Source: Vreelandella sulfidaeris
GTDB taxonomy: Bacteria > Pseudomonadota > Gammaproteobacteria > Pseudomonadales > Halomonadaceae
Direction: 5' to 3'
Assembly (NCBI GenBank): GCA_007182875.1
Contig: AP019514.1
Span: 2,480,001 to 2,544,000, forward strand
Length of the DNA stretch: 64,000 bases
Shown: piece by piece, positions 50,202-61,296 of the stretch
How positions within the stretch are numbered: the stretch's first letter is position 1
How the letters are laid out: each line of letters begins with the position of its first letter
Notes under the pieces: model-generated
What the model was told of the DNA's origin: nothing
Database searches by the model: none
What the model saw: the letters and a program-made list of their open reading frames with translations, nothing else
Program-made: the position numbers and the translations under genes

Positions 50202-50250
50202 GACTTTCCTTAAATACTTTCCTCAAAGAGCTGGCCTTAAAGAACTGGCC

Positions 50251-51514
50251 TTAACGTACCATACCAATGACACGATGAAGTGCTTCAATAAAGCTATCCA
50301 CTTCTTCGAGCGTATTATACGCAGCAAATGATGCACGGCACGTCGCATCCACGCCAAAATGAGCCAGTAGCGGCTGAGCACAATGGTGGCCGGTACGAAT
50401 AGCAATGCCAAGTTGATCGATCAGCAGGCCGATATCTTGCGAATGCGCGCCCTCAACCACAAACGACAACACCCCTGCTTTATGCGGCGCGGTGCCTAAA
50501 ATACGCAGCCCATCGATACCACCAACCGCTTGGGTGGCGTAATCGAGCAGTTGCCCTTCCCATGCACCGATAGCGTTGACACCGACGCTCTCCACCCACT
50601 CAAGCGCGCGGCCAAGGGCAATCACTTCCGCAATAGCGGGCGTACCCGCTTCGAACTTATGCGGAATAGCGGCAAACGTCGTACCGGCATCGAAGGAGAC
50701 GGTTTTGATCATTTCCCCACCGCCCTGCCAAGGCGGCATCGCCTCCAGCAGCGCCTGCTTGCCATACAGGACGCCCACCCCGGTGGGTCCGTATACTTTG
50801 TGACCCGAAAATGCATAAAAATCGGCATTGATTGCCTGCACATCGACCACTTGGTGAGGCGCTGCTTGGGCGCCATCAATCAAAATCAGCGCGCCGTGTT
50901 GGTGGGCGAGCGCCGCCATTTCCTGGACCGGATTAATAGTACCCAGCGCATTAGAAACATGATTGACCGCAACCAGCTTAGTACGTTCACTCAGCAGCTC
51001 GCGGTAAGCCCCCATATCCAGCGCGCCATTAGCCTCAACGGGAACGACCTTGATGGTAAACCCAATTTCGGCGGCAAGCAGTTGCCAGGGCACAATATTG
51101 GAATGGTGCTCCAGCAGGAAATCAGCACTTCATCGCCCGGGGCGAGATGCTTACGCCCCAGCTTTGCACCACTAGGTTGATGGCCTCGGTAGTGCCGCGA
51201 GTAAAGATGATTTGACGCGCATCCTCCGCGTTGAGAAACGCCCGCACTTTGTGACGCGTGCCTTCAAACGCGGCTGTCGCCTCATCGGCAAGCGTATGCA
51301 GACCGCGGTGAATATTGGCGTTATAGCGTGAGTAATATTCGCTAAACACGTCAATTACCTGTTGAGGCGTCTGGCTTGTTGCCGCGTTATCCAAGTAGAT
51401 TAGCGGCTTGCCATGTACCTTACGGGCCAGCACCGGAAAATCCTGACGTAGACGTGCTACATCAAAGGGTGCTTGCTCAAGCTTAGGCGTCGGCTCAATA
51501 ACGGAATGTGGCAT
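50251..51514 (-). CDS. sufS: Cysteine desulfurase SufS (two frameshifts)
   Basis: PLP enzyme that takes sulfur from cysteine for Fe-S clusters. Features: KPLIYLDNAATSQTPQQVID, YNANIHRGLHTLADEATAAF, IIFTRGTTEAINLVVQSW, then after changes near 51160 and 51118 LEHHSNIVPWQLLAAEIGF, VNHVSNALGTINPVQEM, PLP lysine in DFYAFSGHKVYGPTGVGVLY and the active Cys in IAIRTGHHCAQPLLAHFGVD. Joined length ~420 residues. ATG at 51514 with AGGAGGG upstream. Follows sufD by 12 bases. Confidence 0.95.
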
Positions 51515-51526
51515 CAAACCCTCCTT

Positions 51527-52864
51527 TTAGTCGTTGAGTGCGACCGCAGCTTCAACAAGCCCCGCAAGGTTGAAGCGTTCTGGCAGCTTGCCTGCCACTG
51601 CTAGTTCAACGCGCTCGGCAATTGCATCCAGGGTAACTTTATCTAACACCTCACCAGCAAAGGCGAGGGTTAGTAGCCCGCGTGCGGTAGCTTCATCAAT
51701 ACCACGTGTACGCAGGGCATAGATCGCTTCTTCATCCAGCTGGCCCGTGGTAGTGCCGTGTGAACACTTAACGTCATCTGCGTAGATTTCAAGCTCAGGC
51801 TTGGCATCAATATGTGCACGGTCCGACAGCAGTAGGTTTTGGTTACTCTGAAACCCTTCAATCTTCTGGCTATCGCGTTTGACGTAAACTTTGCCGTTAA
51901 ATACGCCGTGGGCACGATCATCCAAAATACCCTTGTAGTTCTCGTTAGAGAACGTCAGCGGCGCATTGTGGTTCACCTTGGTGTGGTTATCGACGTGCTG
52001 ACGACCCTGACCGAAGAACAAGCCCAAAAGTTGGTTTCAGCGCCTTGCCCATTGAGATCACTGATCAAGTCGTTGCGCACCAGCGCACCGCCCAGACTCA
52101 GGTTGTAGGAGGTATAACGTGTGTCACGGCCCTGCTCCACGTGAATGCTCGCCACGTGCATGTCACCCAGCGGCGCTTCTTGCAGCTTGTAGTGGGCCAG
52201 GATAGCGCCACGGTCGAGCATTAGCTCAGCCACGACGTTGGTGAAGTTAGCCGCTTCCGTTTCACCGGTATAATGCTCGATCAGCGTGGCTTCGCTGCGG
52301 CTACCCGCCTCTACCAGCACGCGCGGATGACTCATCACCGGCTGGCCGGCGCGGGACAGAAACTGCAGCAGAATGGGTTTCTCAACCACCGTACCGGGTG
52401 CAATGCGAACGACAGCGCCTTCTTCCATAAACGCGGTATTCAGCGCGGCAAAGGAGAGAAATCCACACCCGTCAGCCGCCCAAGAGGACCACCCACGGCT
52501 TCGTGGTTCTCCGTTAGCGCTTTGGAAAGCGGCAACACCTGAACGCTTGATGGCAGTGCATCCACATCCGAAAGTACTGCCGAAAAGACACCATCCACAA
52601 ACGTCAGACGATAAGCATCAATTGGCAACGTAAGCGCTGCAGCACTGGCTTGAGAAAATTCGGCGTTATCGGCGAGCGCAAAGTTGCCTTGCGCAATTGA
52701 GCGCACGTCGGTGTATTTCCACTCTTCATCACGCCGAGTCGGAAAACCCAACGCTTCAAAGCGGGCAGCGCCCGCCTGACGACGAGCAGCAATCCACGTG
52801 GGCTCCGCCTGACAATGCGGGCTGCGCGCCTTAAGTGTATCTAAAAGGTTTGCGTATCGCTCAT
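51527..52864 (-). CDS. sufD: Fe-S scaffold subunit SufD (three frameshifts)
   Basis: Component of the SufBCD scaffold. The ATG at 52864 overlaps the sufC stop as ATGA (MSDTQTF); a frame change near 52845 leads into LDTLKARSPHCQAEPTWIAA. Further parts: FPTRRDEEWKYTDVRSIAQG, FAALNTAFMEEGAVVRIAPG after a change near 52445, GAETNFWACSS then a change near 52018, NHNAPLTFSNENYKGILDDR, SHGTTTGQLDEEAIYALRTR and GIDEATARGLLTLAFAGEVL. Conserved histidine near SHGTT. Joined length ~445 residues. Confidence 0.94.
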
Positions 52865-53610
52865 GCCACAGACTCCTCGATACCTTCGTATCCATTGGCT
52901 TCCAGCTGTTTGGCAAGCTCAGCGTCGCCGGTTTTCACAATACGGCCATCGACCAGGACATGGACCTTGTCCGGAATAATATAGTCCAGCAGACGCTGAT
53001 AGTGAGTGACCAGCAGAATGGCGCGGTCTTCAGCGCGAAGGCTATTAACGCCATCGGCGACGACTTTCATGGCATCGATATCCAGGCCCGAATCGATCTC
53101 ATCCAGCATGGCAAGCTTCGGCTGCAGCACCAACATTTGCAGGATCTCGTTACGCTTCTTCTCGCCGCCAGAGAAACCTTCGTTAACGGCACGCTGAAGG
53201 AAGCTGGCGTCCATTTTCATATAACCCAGCTTCTCTTTTACAAGCTTCATAAACTCCGGCGCAGGCATTTCGCCTTCACCGCGTGCCACGCGCTGGGCGT
53301 TCAGCGCCGATTTCAGCAGGTAGATATTTTTAACACCTGGGATCTCGACCGGGTACTGGAAGCCCAGCAGCAGGCCCGCCTGGGCGCGCTCTTCAATTTC
53401 CATTTCAAGCACGTCTTTGCCTTCAAAGGTAATCGTGCCCTGGGTGACTTCGTAGCCATCTTTACCAGCGATAACCGCCGATAGCGTCGATTTACCCGCG
53501 CCGTTCGGCCCCATAATAGCGTGCACTTCACCCGCATTGATGGTCAGGGTGAGGCCTTTGAGGATTTCATTGCCTTCGACGGTGACGTGTAAATCATTCA
53601 CTTGCAACAT
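52861..53610 (-). CDS. sufC: Fe-S assembly ATPase SufC
   Basis: ABC-type ATPase of the SufBCD complex, 249 residues, frame intact. Walker A in IMGPNGAGKSTLSAVIAG, ABC signature FSGGEKKRNEILQMLVLQ, Walker B LAMLDEIDSGLDIDAMKVVA and switch His in LLVTHYQRLLDYI. Its stop overlaps the sufD start; sufB lies 72 bases upstream. Confidence 0.97.
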   Translation of the reverse strand: MLQVNDLHVTVEGNEILKGLTLTINAGEVHAIMGPNGAGKSTLSAVIAGKDGYEVTQGTITFEGKDVLEMEIEERAQAGLLLGFQYPVEIPGVKNIYLLKSALNAQRVARGEGEMPAPEFMKLVKEKLGYMKMDASFLQRAVNEGFSGGEKKRNEILQMLVLQPKLAMLDEIDSGLDIDAMKVVADGVNSLRAEDRAILLVTHYQRLLDYIIPDKVHVLVDGRIVKTGDAELAKQLEANGYEGIEESVA

Positions 53611-53682
53611 ATTGATTACCTTCTAATTCTGGCGAGTCGCTACGGCGACACTAATTAAATGAGTGAACTGAACGGCTAACGA

Positions 53683-55126
53683 TTAACCTACCGCGCCTTC
53701 CAGGGTGACGTTGAGCAGCGCTTCGGCTTCTACGGCAAACTCCATCGGCAGCTCTTGGAAGACGTCTTTACAGAAGCCATTCACAATCATGCTGACCGCG
53801 TCTTCTTCTGAAATACCGCGGCTCTGGCAGTAAAACAGCTGATCTTCACCGATTTTGGACGTGGTCGCTTCGTGTTCGATAGTCGCCGTGCTGTTGCCAA
53901 TTTCCTGATACGGGAAGGTATGCGCACCGCACTTATCGCCAATCAAAAGCGAATCGCACTGAGTAAAGTTACGCGCCCCTTTGGCACGCGGGCCGATTTT
54001 CACCAGGCCGCGATAGGACTGATCACTTTTACCGGCTGAGATGCCTTTAGCGACGATATAGGAACGGGTGCCTTCGCCAATGTGGATCATCTTGGTGCCG
54101 GTATCGGCCTGCTGACGGCCGTTCGTGACTGCAACGGAATAAAACTCGCCGATACTGTCCTTGCCGCGCAGTACGCAGGAAGGGTATTTCCAAGTGATGG
54201 CCGAGCCGGTCTCTACCTGCGTCCAGCTGATGCGTGAGCGGTCGCCACGGCAGTCGCCACGTTTGGTAACGAAGTTATAGATACCGCCCTTGCCGTTTTC
54301 GTCACCGGGGTACCAGTTCTGCACGGTGGAGTACTTGATGTAAGCATCGTCCAGAGCGACCAACTCAACGACGGCGGCGTGTAGCTGGTTTTCATCACGC
54401 ATCGGCGCGGTACAGCCTTCCAGGTAGGACACCTGGGCGCGGCTTTCGCAAATAATCAGCGTGCGCTCAAACTGGCCGGTATTGGCCGCGTTAATGCGGA
54501 AGTACGTAGACAACTCCATCGGGCAGGCCACACCTTCCGGCACGAATACGAAAGAGCCGTCGGTGAAGACTGCTGAGTTGAGCGCCGCGAAGTAGTTATC
54601 CGCCACCGGCACCACGGTGCCCAGATATTGCTTGATCAGTTCCGGATAGTCGCGGATAGCTTCAGAGATAGAGCAGAAGATAACCCCTGCTTCGCCAAGC
54701 TGCTTTTTTGAAAGTGGTGGCCACCGAAACGGAGTCAAACACCGCATCGACGGCAACGCCTGCCAGCGCGGCGCGCTCGTGCAACGGAATACCCAGTTTC
54801 TCGTAGGTCTCCAGCAGCTTGGGATCGACTTCATCCAGGCTCTGAGGGCGGTCTTCCGGGCGCTTGGGCGCACTGAAATAGGAGATCGACTGGTAATCGA
54901 TCGGCGGGTAGTCGAGATGCGCCCAGGATGGCGCTTCCATTTTTAGCCACTGGCGATAGGCATCCAGACGCCACTCCAGCATCCACTCGGGTTCGCCCTT
55001 CTTCTTGGAGATAAAGGCGATGGTGTTTTCATCCAGGCCAGGTGGCAGGGTGTCGCTCTCAATATCGGTTACGAAGCCGTCTTTGTATTCGCGACGAACC
55101 AACTGTTCCATTTCTTCGCTTGCCAT
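53683..55126 (-). CDS. sufB: Fe-S scaffold subunit SufB (one frameshift)
   Basis: Main scaffold on which SUF builds clusters, ~480 residues. N-terminus [40 protein letters not shown] stretch; frame change in a run of T near 54703; then [100 protein letters not shown] and [20 protein letters not shown] with conserved Cys, Glu and His. Start at 55126, GGAGGG upstream. Confidence 0.95.
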
Positions 55127-55204
55127 GGTGATACCCTCCGGGCAGTTGGGTGGCGAAATCATCGCCTTTAATAATAAATTAGGCCTGTGGTGCTTGCGCC
55201 GCGG

Positions 55205-55667
55205 TTAGGCCGACGCCGCCGACAGGCTGATCGTTTGAATAGGCAGTTGCACCGGCAATTTTATCGGCGCTGTATCGGCTAAATGCGCTAACGTCACGCT
55301 TTCAAGCAAGGTGCGCATCGCCAATGAAACCCGTTGCCAGTTATCCGCCACACCGCAGGTAGCGACAAGCTCGCAATCCCCTTCTGCTTGGCTGCATTCG
55401 GTCATGGCAAGGGCCCTCAATCGCCGCAATAATGTCGGCGGCGGTAATTTGTGATGCTGGCCGCGCCAAGCGATAACCGCCTTGAGCACCGCGTTGGGAA
55501 ACTAACAACCCGGCACGCGCCAGCATTTTAAGCGTTTTACTTACCGTGGGGTGTGGCAGTTGCACAGCCTCAGCCAAATCAGCCGCTGCGTGTGATGCGT
55601 GAGCGTGACGGGCAATTTGCGCCATCACCACAGCGGCATAATCTGTCAGCCGAGAAAGCTTGAGCAT
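55205..55667 (-). CDS. Rrf2-family SUF regulator, IscR-like (one frameshift)
   Basis: About 153 residues. Winged helix (LKLSRLTDYAAVVMAQIARH, HPTVSKTLKMLARAGLLVSQ, RGAQGGYRLARPASQITAAD), then, after a frame change near 55412, the cluster-binding cysteines TECSQAEGDCELVATCGVAD. IscR-type regulators sense Fe-S status. It is the first gene of the suf operon, 78 bases before sufB. An IscR type 1-like sequence lies upstream. Confidence 0.92.
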
Positions 55668-55722
55668 ATCGACTCCCCCTTTATGTACTGAGTGTGCAGG
55701 CCAGCAATGGCTGCCCGCATCA

Positions 55723-55747
55723 ATTGAGTACCATTTTAGTCCTGTAT
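55723..55747 (-). promoter_or_regulatory. IscR type 1-like operator candidate before the suf operon
   Basis: On the minus strand, ATACAGGACTAAAATGGTAC followed by TCAAT; the left half (ATAnnnGACTAAAA) fits the type 1 IscR consensus, the right half is degenerate. It lies 55-80 bases upstream of the regulator start. Confidence 0.45.
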
Positions 55748-55972
55748 AAATTTGATGTGAAGCCCTTGAGCTAAATGGTTAGCAATTTGAGTAAAATAAC
55801 AGCACGATCGACGCCAATCGCATCAAAAACAACAATCATTATCATTTAAAAATACTATGACGCTGGTAAGCTACTTATCTTGGCTTTACTTTAATGAGGG
55901 ACGTCTGGTAATTTCGATTGAGGTATTGAGTGCCATCACACTGGATGGCGGCTTGCTATTCGAGGGTTTAAG

Positions 55973-56176
55973 ATGGATTCAGCAGTCAATAATATGGTCA
56001 ATGCGTCATTGGCGATGCAGCAGGTACAAGTTGCACAACAGGCGCAACTGACCGTTTTCAAAGACGCTTTAGACGGTCAAGCAGCACATATTTCTGCCCT
56101 CATGGAAAGCGTTGCTCAGGTGCCTCAACTGGCCACGAGCGGCAGTGTGGGTACGCAAATTAATACGACCGCGTAA
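55973..56176 (+). CDS. YjfB-family putative motility protein
   Basis: A 67-residue protein (MDSAVNNMVNASLAMQQVQV, then QQAQLTVFKDALDGQAAHIS) with the short YjfB pattern of N-terminal ASLAMQQ and a Gln-rich helix. The family is linked to motility by genomic context only. ATG at 55973 with GAGGG upstream; a terminator follows. Frame intact. Confidence 0.75.
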   Translation: MDSAVNNMVNASLAMQQVQVAQQAQLTVFKDALDGQAAHISALMESVAQVPQLATSGSVGTQINTTA

Positions 56177-56211
56177 TAGACGCTCTACTAAAACATGACA
56201 GCAGATAAGCA

Positions 56212-56247
56212 AATAGCCCCCTGACTAACGCCAGGGGGGCTATTTTT
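56212..56247. terminator. Strong bidirectional terminator
   Basis: AAATAGCCCCCTG/CAGGGGGGCTATTT inverted repeat followed by T on the plus strand and preceded by A-rich sequence; serves yjfB (rightward) and yjdM (leftward). Confidence 0.9.
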
Positions 56248-56266
56248 TGGCTACCTGTCTTAACCG

Positions 56267-56608
56267 CTAGGCTTTTTTAACAAACTCGGATTTAAGTTTC
56301 ATCGGCCCGATACCGTCAATCTTACAGTCGATATCGTGATCACCCTCTACCAAGCGGATACTCTTCACTTTGGTGCCCACTTTAACCACCAGTGAACTGC
56401 CTTTAACCTTCAGATCCTTGATGACCGTTATGCTATCACCATCATTCAGCATATTGCCGTTAGCATCGCGCACGCCTGAAGCGTCATCAGCGCCCTCTTC
56501 TGCTGCCACTTTTGACCACTCATGACCGCACTCTGGGCACACGTATTGAAGGCCGTCATCGTAACTAAACTCAGAAGCGCAGGCAGGACAGTTAGGGATA
56601 TCACTCAT
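56267..56608 (-). CDS. yjdM: YjdM/PhnA zinc-ribbon protein
   Basis: A 113-residue protein with an N-terminal zinc ribbon ([23 protein letters not shown]: two CxxC pairs) and the PhnA domain ([39 protein letters not shown]). Long called alkylphosphonate utilisation protein, though YjdM is not needed for C-P cleavage; its role is unsettled. Frame intact. Confidence 0.92.
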   Translation of the reverse strand: MSDIPNCPACASEFSYDDGLQYVCPECGHEWSKVAAEEGADDASGVRDANGNMLNDGDSITVIKDLKVKGSSLVVKVGTKVKSIRLVEGDHDIDCKIDGIGPMKLKSEFVKKA

Positions 56609-56708
56609 GGAACGGCTCCATCACTTGGCTAACACAAAAGACGCTAACAATGTCTTGGAAAGCGATGGAGCCTACACGGGTTAAGCAAAATGTCCAGCTA
56701 GGACGATA

Positions 56709-57187
56709 TTAGTCACGCTGATACGTGCCTACCAAACGGTTCATGCCTAGCAGGTTCGGCTCTAGTTCTTTAAGCAACTCAGCCAAAGTGAGCCCTTCAG
56801 GCAGCGACGTTTGATGATCCAGCGCCAACACCCAGAAATAGTAAAAATGCTTACCATGTCCTTCAGGAGGCATCGGACCAAAATAGCCGACATCGCCTTT
56901 ATCATTAACACCTGGGGTACCCTCAGCCGTTTTTTCGGTTAATTCGGTAATATCCCCAGGTAAGTTATATAGCACCCAGTGTACAAAGCCATAGACGCCA
57001 TCTTTTACCAAGGGGAGCATCTGGGTCGTGGCAGATCACCGCAAAACCTTGCGTCCCTTCTGGGGCATCTTTCCAGGCCAGCGCTGGCGAAACATTTTCC
57101 CCCTTCCCCTGTATGCTTGGAAGGAATCGCCTGGTGGTTAGCAAACGCCGGACTGGTAACGTTCAGTGCTGAAAGTGCAAATGCCAT
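56709..57187 (-). CDS. YbhB/YbcL-type PEBP (Raf-kinase-inhibitor-like) protein (two frameshifts)
   Basis: About 158 residues. Start FALSALNVTSPAFANHQAIP, then after frame changes near 57100 and 57022 the ligand-pocket motif DPDAPLVKDGVYGFVHWVLY and GYFGPMPPEGHGKHFYYFWV, ending LLGMNRLVGTYQRD. Bacterial PEBP-like proteins bind anions or phospholipid head groups; the role is unknown. Confidence 0.87.
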
Positions 57188-57244
57188 GCTTCGCTCCTTG
57201 ATCTATCGGATGAGTCGTTGCTGAGCTGGAATGCTATGAGTCTA

Positions 57245-57815
57245 TCAGCGCGTCACCTGCTCAGCGTGCTTTTGCCACCACTGCCGAGCAGTAGCGACAT
57301 TCTCAGCATTACGCGCCGGGTCCAGCACGCTGCCTAATTGAACGTACTCGCTGCCTGTCCTGACCATAAGCTGAGGGTCTTGAGTCGCTAGTTGAAGGGC
57401 ATAGAGTACGAGCATCTGCTCATAGGCATTGGAGGTGTCTAAACGAGAAAATAGCAATGGAATTGCAGGAAGCCCAATTTCTCCCAGCCGCTCAGCAGCA
57501 ATGTACCAAGGGCGAGGGTTATCACGGTCACCATAACTGGCGACAAAACGCTGATCGGCCAAACGACTAACGTAGTAGGACGCTTCCTCTTCTGGGCCAA
57601 CAAACAGGGTGGCACCCAGTCACTCGTCTTGGCGGTTACAGGTGCCAAACTGTTAGCAGCCGTTCCTAAAGCAGGCTGCCCCGTGTTCAGTGGTGCCTCC
57701 GCTACCGCTTGATTGGTCGTTGGTGCAGGACGTTGCCCACTAGCACAGCCCGCCAATAATAGGCTCCCCCCATCCCAATACATACTGCCCATATTAAAAC
57801 CCCACTTCGCTGCAT
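57245..57815 (-). CDS. Putative lipoprotein (two frameshifts)
   Basis: About 188 residues. N-terminus LIWAVCIGMG then, after a frame change near 57770, SLLLAGCASGQ, a lipobox (LAGC) for lipidation. A Pro/Ala-rich linker (QRPAPTTNQAVAEAPLNTGQ) follows; after a change near 57600 the C-terminal part DNPRPWYIAAERLGEIGLPA, SNAYEQMLVLYALQLATQDP and ATARQWWQKHAEQ suggests a HEAT-like helical repeat. Unrecognised function. ATG at 57815. Confidence 0.7.
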
Positions 57816-57838
57816 TATTAGGCTTCCTATGCTAAATC

Positions 57839-58212
57839 TTAAGAGGACCACCGGCCCTGTTTCTTTAGGCGACGCTTTACCCACACATCATAAAGCGTCC
57901 GCAATCCAGGTTTAATACCCGGCAGACTAATAATCCAGGCGATCGGCACCAATAAGGGAATGCGCTTCATCAATAAACGGTAGGCATCAATGCCTTCAAT
58001 AAGCTGGCCTTGAGCGGTTTCAATATGCAAAGAACGAAGCGCCATGGCCGGTGCTACGCCTTTTTCCGCAGGGTTTGCTCATGTTCGCTCACATCAAGCC
58101 AACCGATCTCTGCCGCACGCCGCCCCGACCATCGTTCATAGCGGCGGCGCTCTTTACGGCAAAGCGGGCACTGCGCATCGTAGTAGACATTGATAGAGGT
58201 ATTCTTGGACAT
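57839..58212 (-). CDS. DCC-family thiol-disulfide oxidoreductase-like protein, DUF393 (one frameshift)
   Basis: About 124 residues. The DCC signature is VYYDAQCPLCRKERRRYERW (DxxCPxC) at residues ~8-27. After a frame change near 58063 (run of A, LRKK) the protein continues VAPAMALRSLHIETAQGQLI, EGIDAYRLLMKRIPLL and WIISLPGIKPGLRTLYDVW. Predicted thioredoxin-like fold; redox partner unknown. ATG at 58212. Confidence 0.85.
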
Positions 58213-58305
58213 ATAGCCTCTCTAGTTAACGTCACTAAAGCAGTGTGGCATTTTCAGTACTAGTCGCAAACCTTTACATTTTCACTGCTCATTTAGGCTA
58301 CTACC

Positions 58306-58782
58306 ATGACACCTGAGTTCAAAAACAGTTATTAATTGTTGCCCATACCCCTTCGGCAAATACGCGCCTACTGCGTGATGCGGCCTTCCAGGGTGCTAGC
58401 CATCCCGACCTTGAACAGATGCACTGCGTGGTAAAAGCGCCCCTGGAAGCTGGCCCAGAGGATGTACTGGCCTGCGATGCGATTCTGCTCGGCACCACGG
58501 AAAACCTGGGATATATGAGCGGCGCTCTCAAGGGATTTTTTTGATCGTAGCTACTATTCTGTCATTGAAAAGAAACAGGGATTACCCTGCGCACTCTATA
58601 TACGCGCAGGCCACGACGGCACAGGCACTCAGCGCGCAGTAGAAAGTATCGTGACCGGCTTGCGTTGGCGATGGGTACAACCACCGCTCATTTTGCGCGG
58701 CGAATGGCAGCCTTCATTTACAGATCAGGTAGAAGAACTCAGCATGACCCTAGCATTTAGTGTTGAGAGTGGCATCATTTGA
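58306..58782 (+). CDS. Flavodoxin-like / NADPH-dependent FMN reductase family protein (one frameshift)
   Basis: About 158 residues. Frame changes after MTPEFK in a run of A near 58325, then [20 protein letters not shown] (phosphate-binding loop), [20 protein letters not shown] and [20 protein letters not shown]. The pattern fits a flavodoxin fold that binds FMN. No operon partner; upstream gene is divergent. Confidence 0.8.
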
Positions 58783-58916
58783 GAATGATATTGTATAACC
58801 TTGGCTAGCCTGCCTTACTGTAGATAAGCATTTCGTGCCAATTGTGCGACTGAAAACTGCAGTTACTTGCTTGCATTTACTGCTATGACTCAACGCACGT
58901 ACATTAGGTAGCTATT

Positions 58917-60005
58917 ATGCATAAAGTCATTGCTTTCTATGATGATCGGGTACTCGCTCACGAGCCCAACATTAACGCCGACTTTCTACCCCAACGAATC
59001 GACAAGCGCATTCGGCACTTGCTTGCAGGGCTCCCGGTACCGTGGAAATACCCCGAGCACCCAGGCCGTTTGAAAGCCATTCATCATCTGCTTGAGAAAG
59101 CCCCCATTGATGGCCTCCAGTTTGAAGGTGGCAAAGCAGCCACCCATGAGCAGCTAGCACGAGTGCATACCACCTCCTATCTCAGCGACATTTTTAGCCT
59201 ACGAGGTAAAAAATGCTTGGTTGGATGTAGATACCACGGCGGTCTCACCAGGAAGCATCGATGCCGCGGAAGTTGCCGCGGGTACCGCTATTGCTGCAGT
59301 AGAAGCGGTAATTGAGAAACGCACTAAAACCGCATTTGCGCTCGTACGCCCGCCGGGGCACCACGCGGAGCCAGTCCGCGCACGAGGCTTTGCTTGTTTA
59401 ATAATGTCGCGGTGGCTGCCGCCCATGCGCGCAGTGCACTAGGCTGCGAAAGAGTCCTTATTGTTGATTGGGACGCTCACCATGGCAACGGTACCCAGGA
59501 CATTTTCTGGGCAGAGCCCGATGTGATGTTTTTCGACATCCACCGGGCCGCTCCTTTCTACCCCGGCTCCGGCCACCTTGAAGAGGTAGGTGCCGGTTTA
59601 GCTGAAGGCACCACAATTAATGTTCCGTTACCGGCTGGTGCTGGCGACGAAGCGTACCTCAAGGCATTTCGTGACATTCTTGCCCCAGCCGCAGCGTGGT
59701 TTAAGCCCGACATTATTTTAGTCTCGGCAGGCTTTGATCCCCACTGGCATGACTTAGCGCTCAACGTCTCCTACGAAGGGTTTGGCGCACTGACCGGCTT
59801 TATGCAACAGCTGGCCGAACAGCACTGCGGGGGCCGCTTGGTTTTCGTACTTGAAGGCGGCTACAACTTGGAATCGCTGGCCAACGGCACCAGGGCCGTG
59901 CTTGCGGTACTGGCAGGCAACACCGTACCGGTACCTGATACTTGCGGCATTGCAGAGGTCCAAGCCGCCGCGGATTTTCACCGCACGGCTTTTGAGTCTG
60001 AATAG
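58917..60005 (+). CDS. Histone-deacetylase-family amidohydrolase (two frameshifts)
   Basis: Class II-type zinc deacetylase of ~363 residues; bacterial members act on acetylpolyamines or acetylated proteins. Zinc and catalytic motifs: ALVRPPGHHAEPVRARGF (tandem His), LIVDWDAHHGNGTQDIFW (DxH ligands), ILVSAGFDPHWHD (Asp ligand) and VFVLEGGYNLESLANGT (C-terminal Tyr loop). Frames change near 59210 and 59395. N-terminal part YDDRVLAHEPNINADFLP. A shared terminator lies between it and fadA. Confidence 0.9.
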
Positions 60006-60050
60006 AGCCGTTCTGAAGAGTGGTTTTCTGAATAAAACCTGACAAACAAA

Positions 60051-60074
60051 AACGGCACCTCGAAAGGTGCCGTT
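60051..60074. terminator. Bidirectional terminator between the deacetylase gene and fadA
   Basis: AACGGCACCT/AGGTGCCGTT stem with a CGAA loop, A-run on the left and T-poor right side; it best serves the leftward fadBA transcript. Confidence 0.75.
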
Positions 60075-60093
60075 GACAATGCCAGTACCGCCG

Positions 60094-61273
<1,180 letters not shown>

Positions 61274-61296
61274 CTTTTATCTCCTATGGGTGGTGG

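Noticed and set aside
55833..55848. Fur box (CAATCATTATCATTTA) upstream of the suf regulator and yjfB
   Set aside because: Only about one and a half hexamers fit and it is far from both starts; too weak to list.
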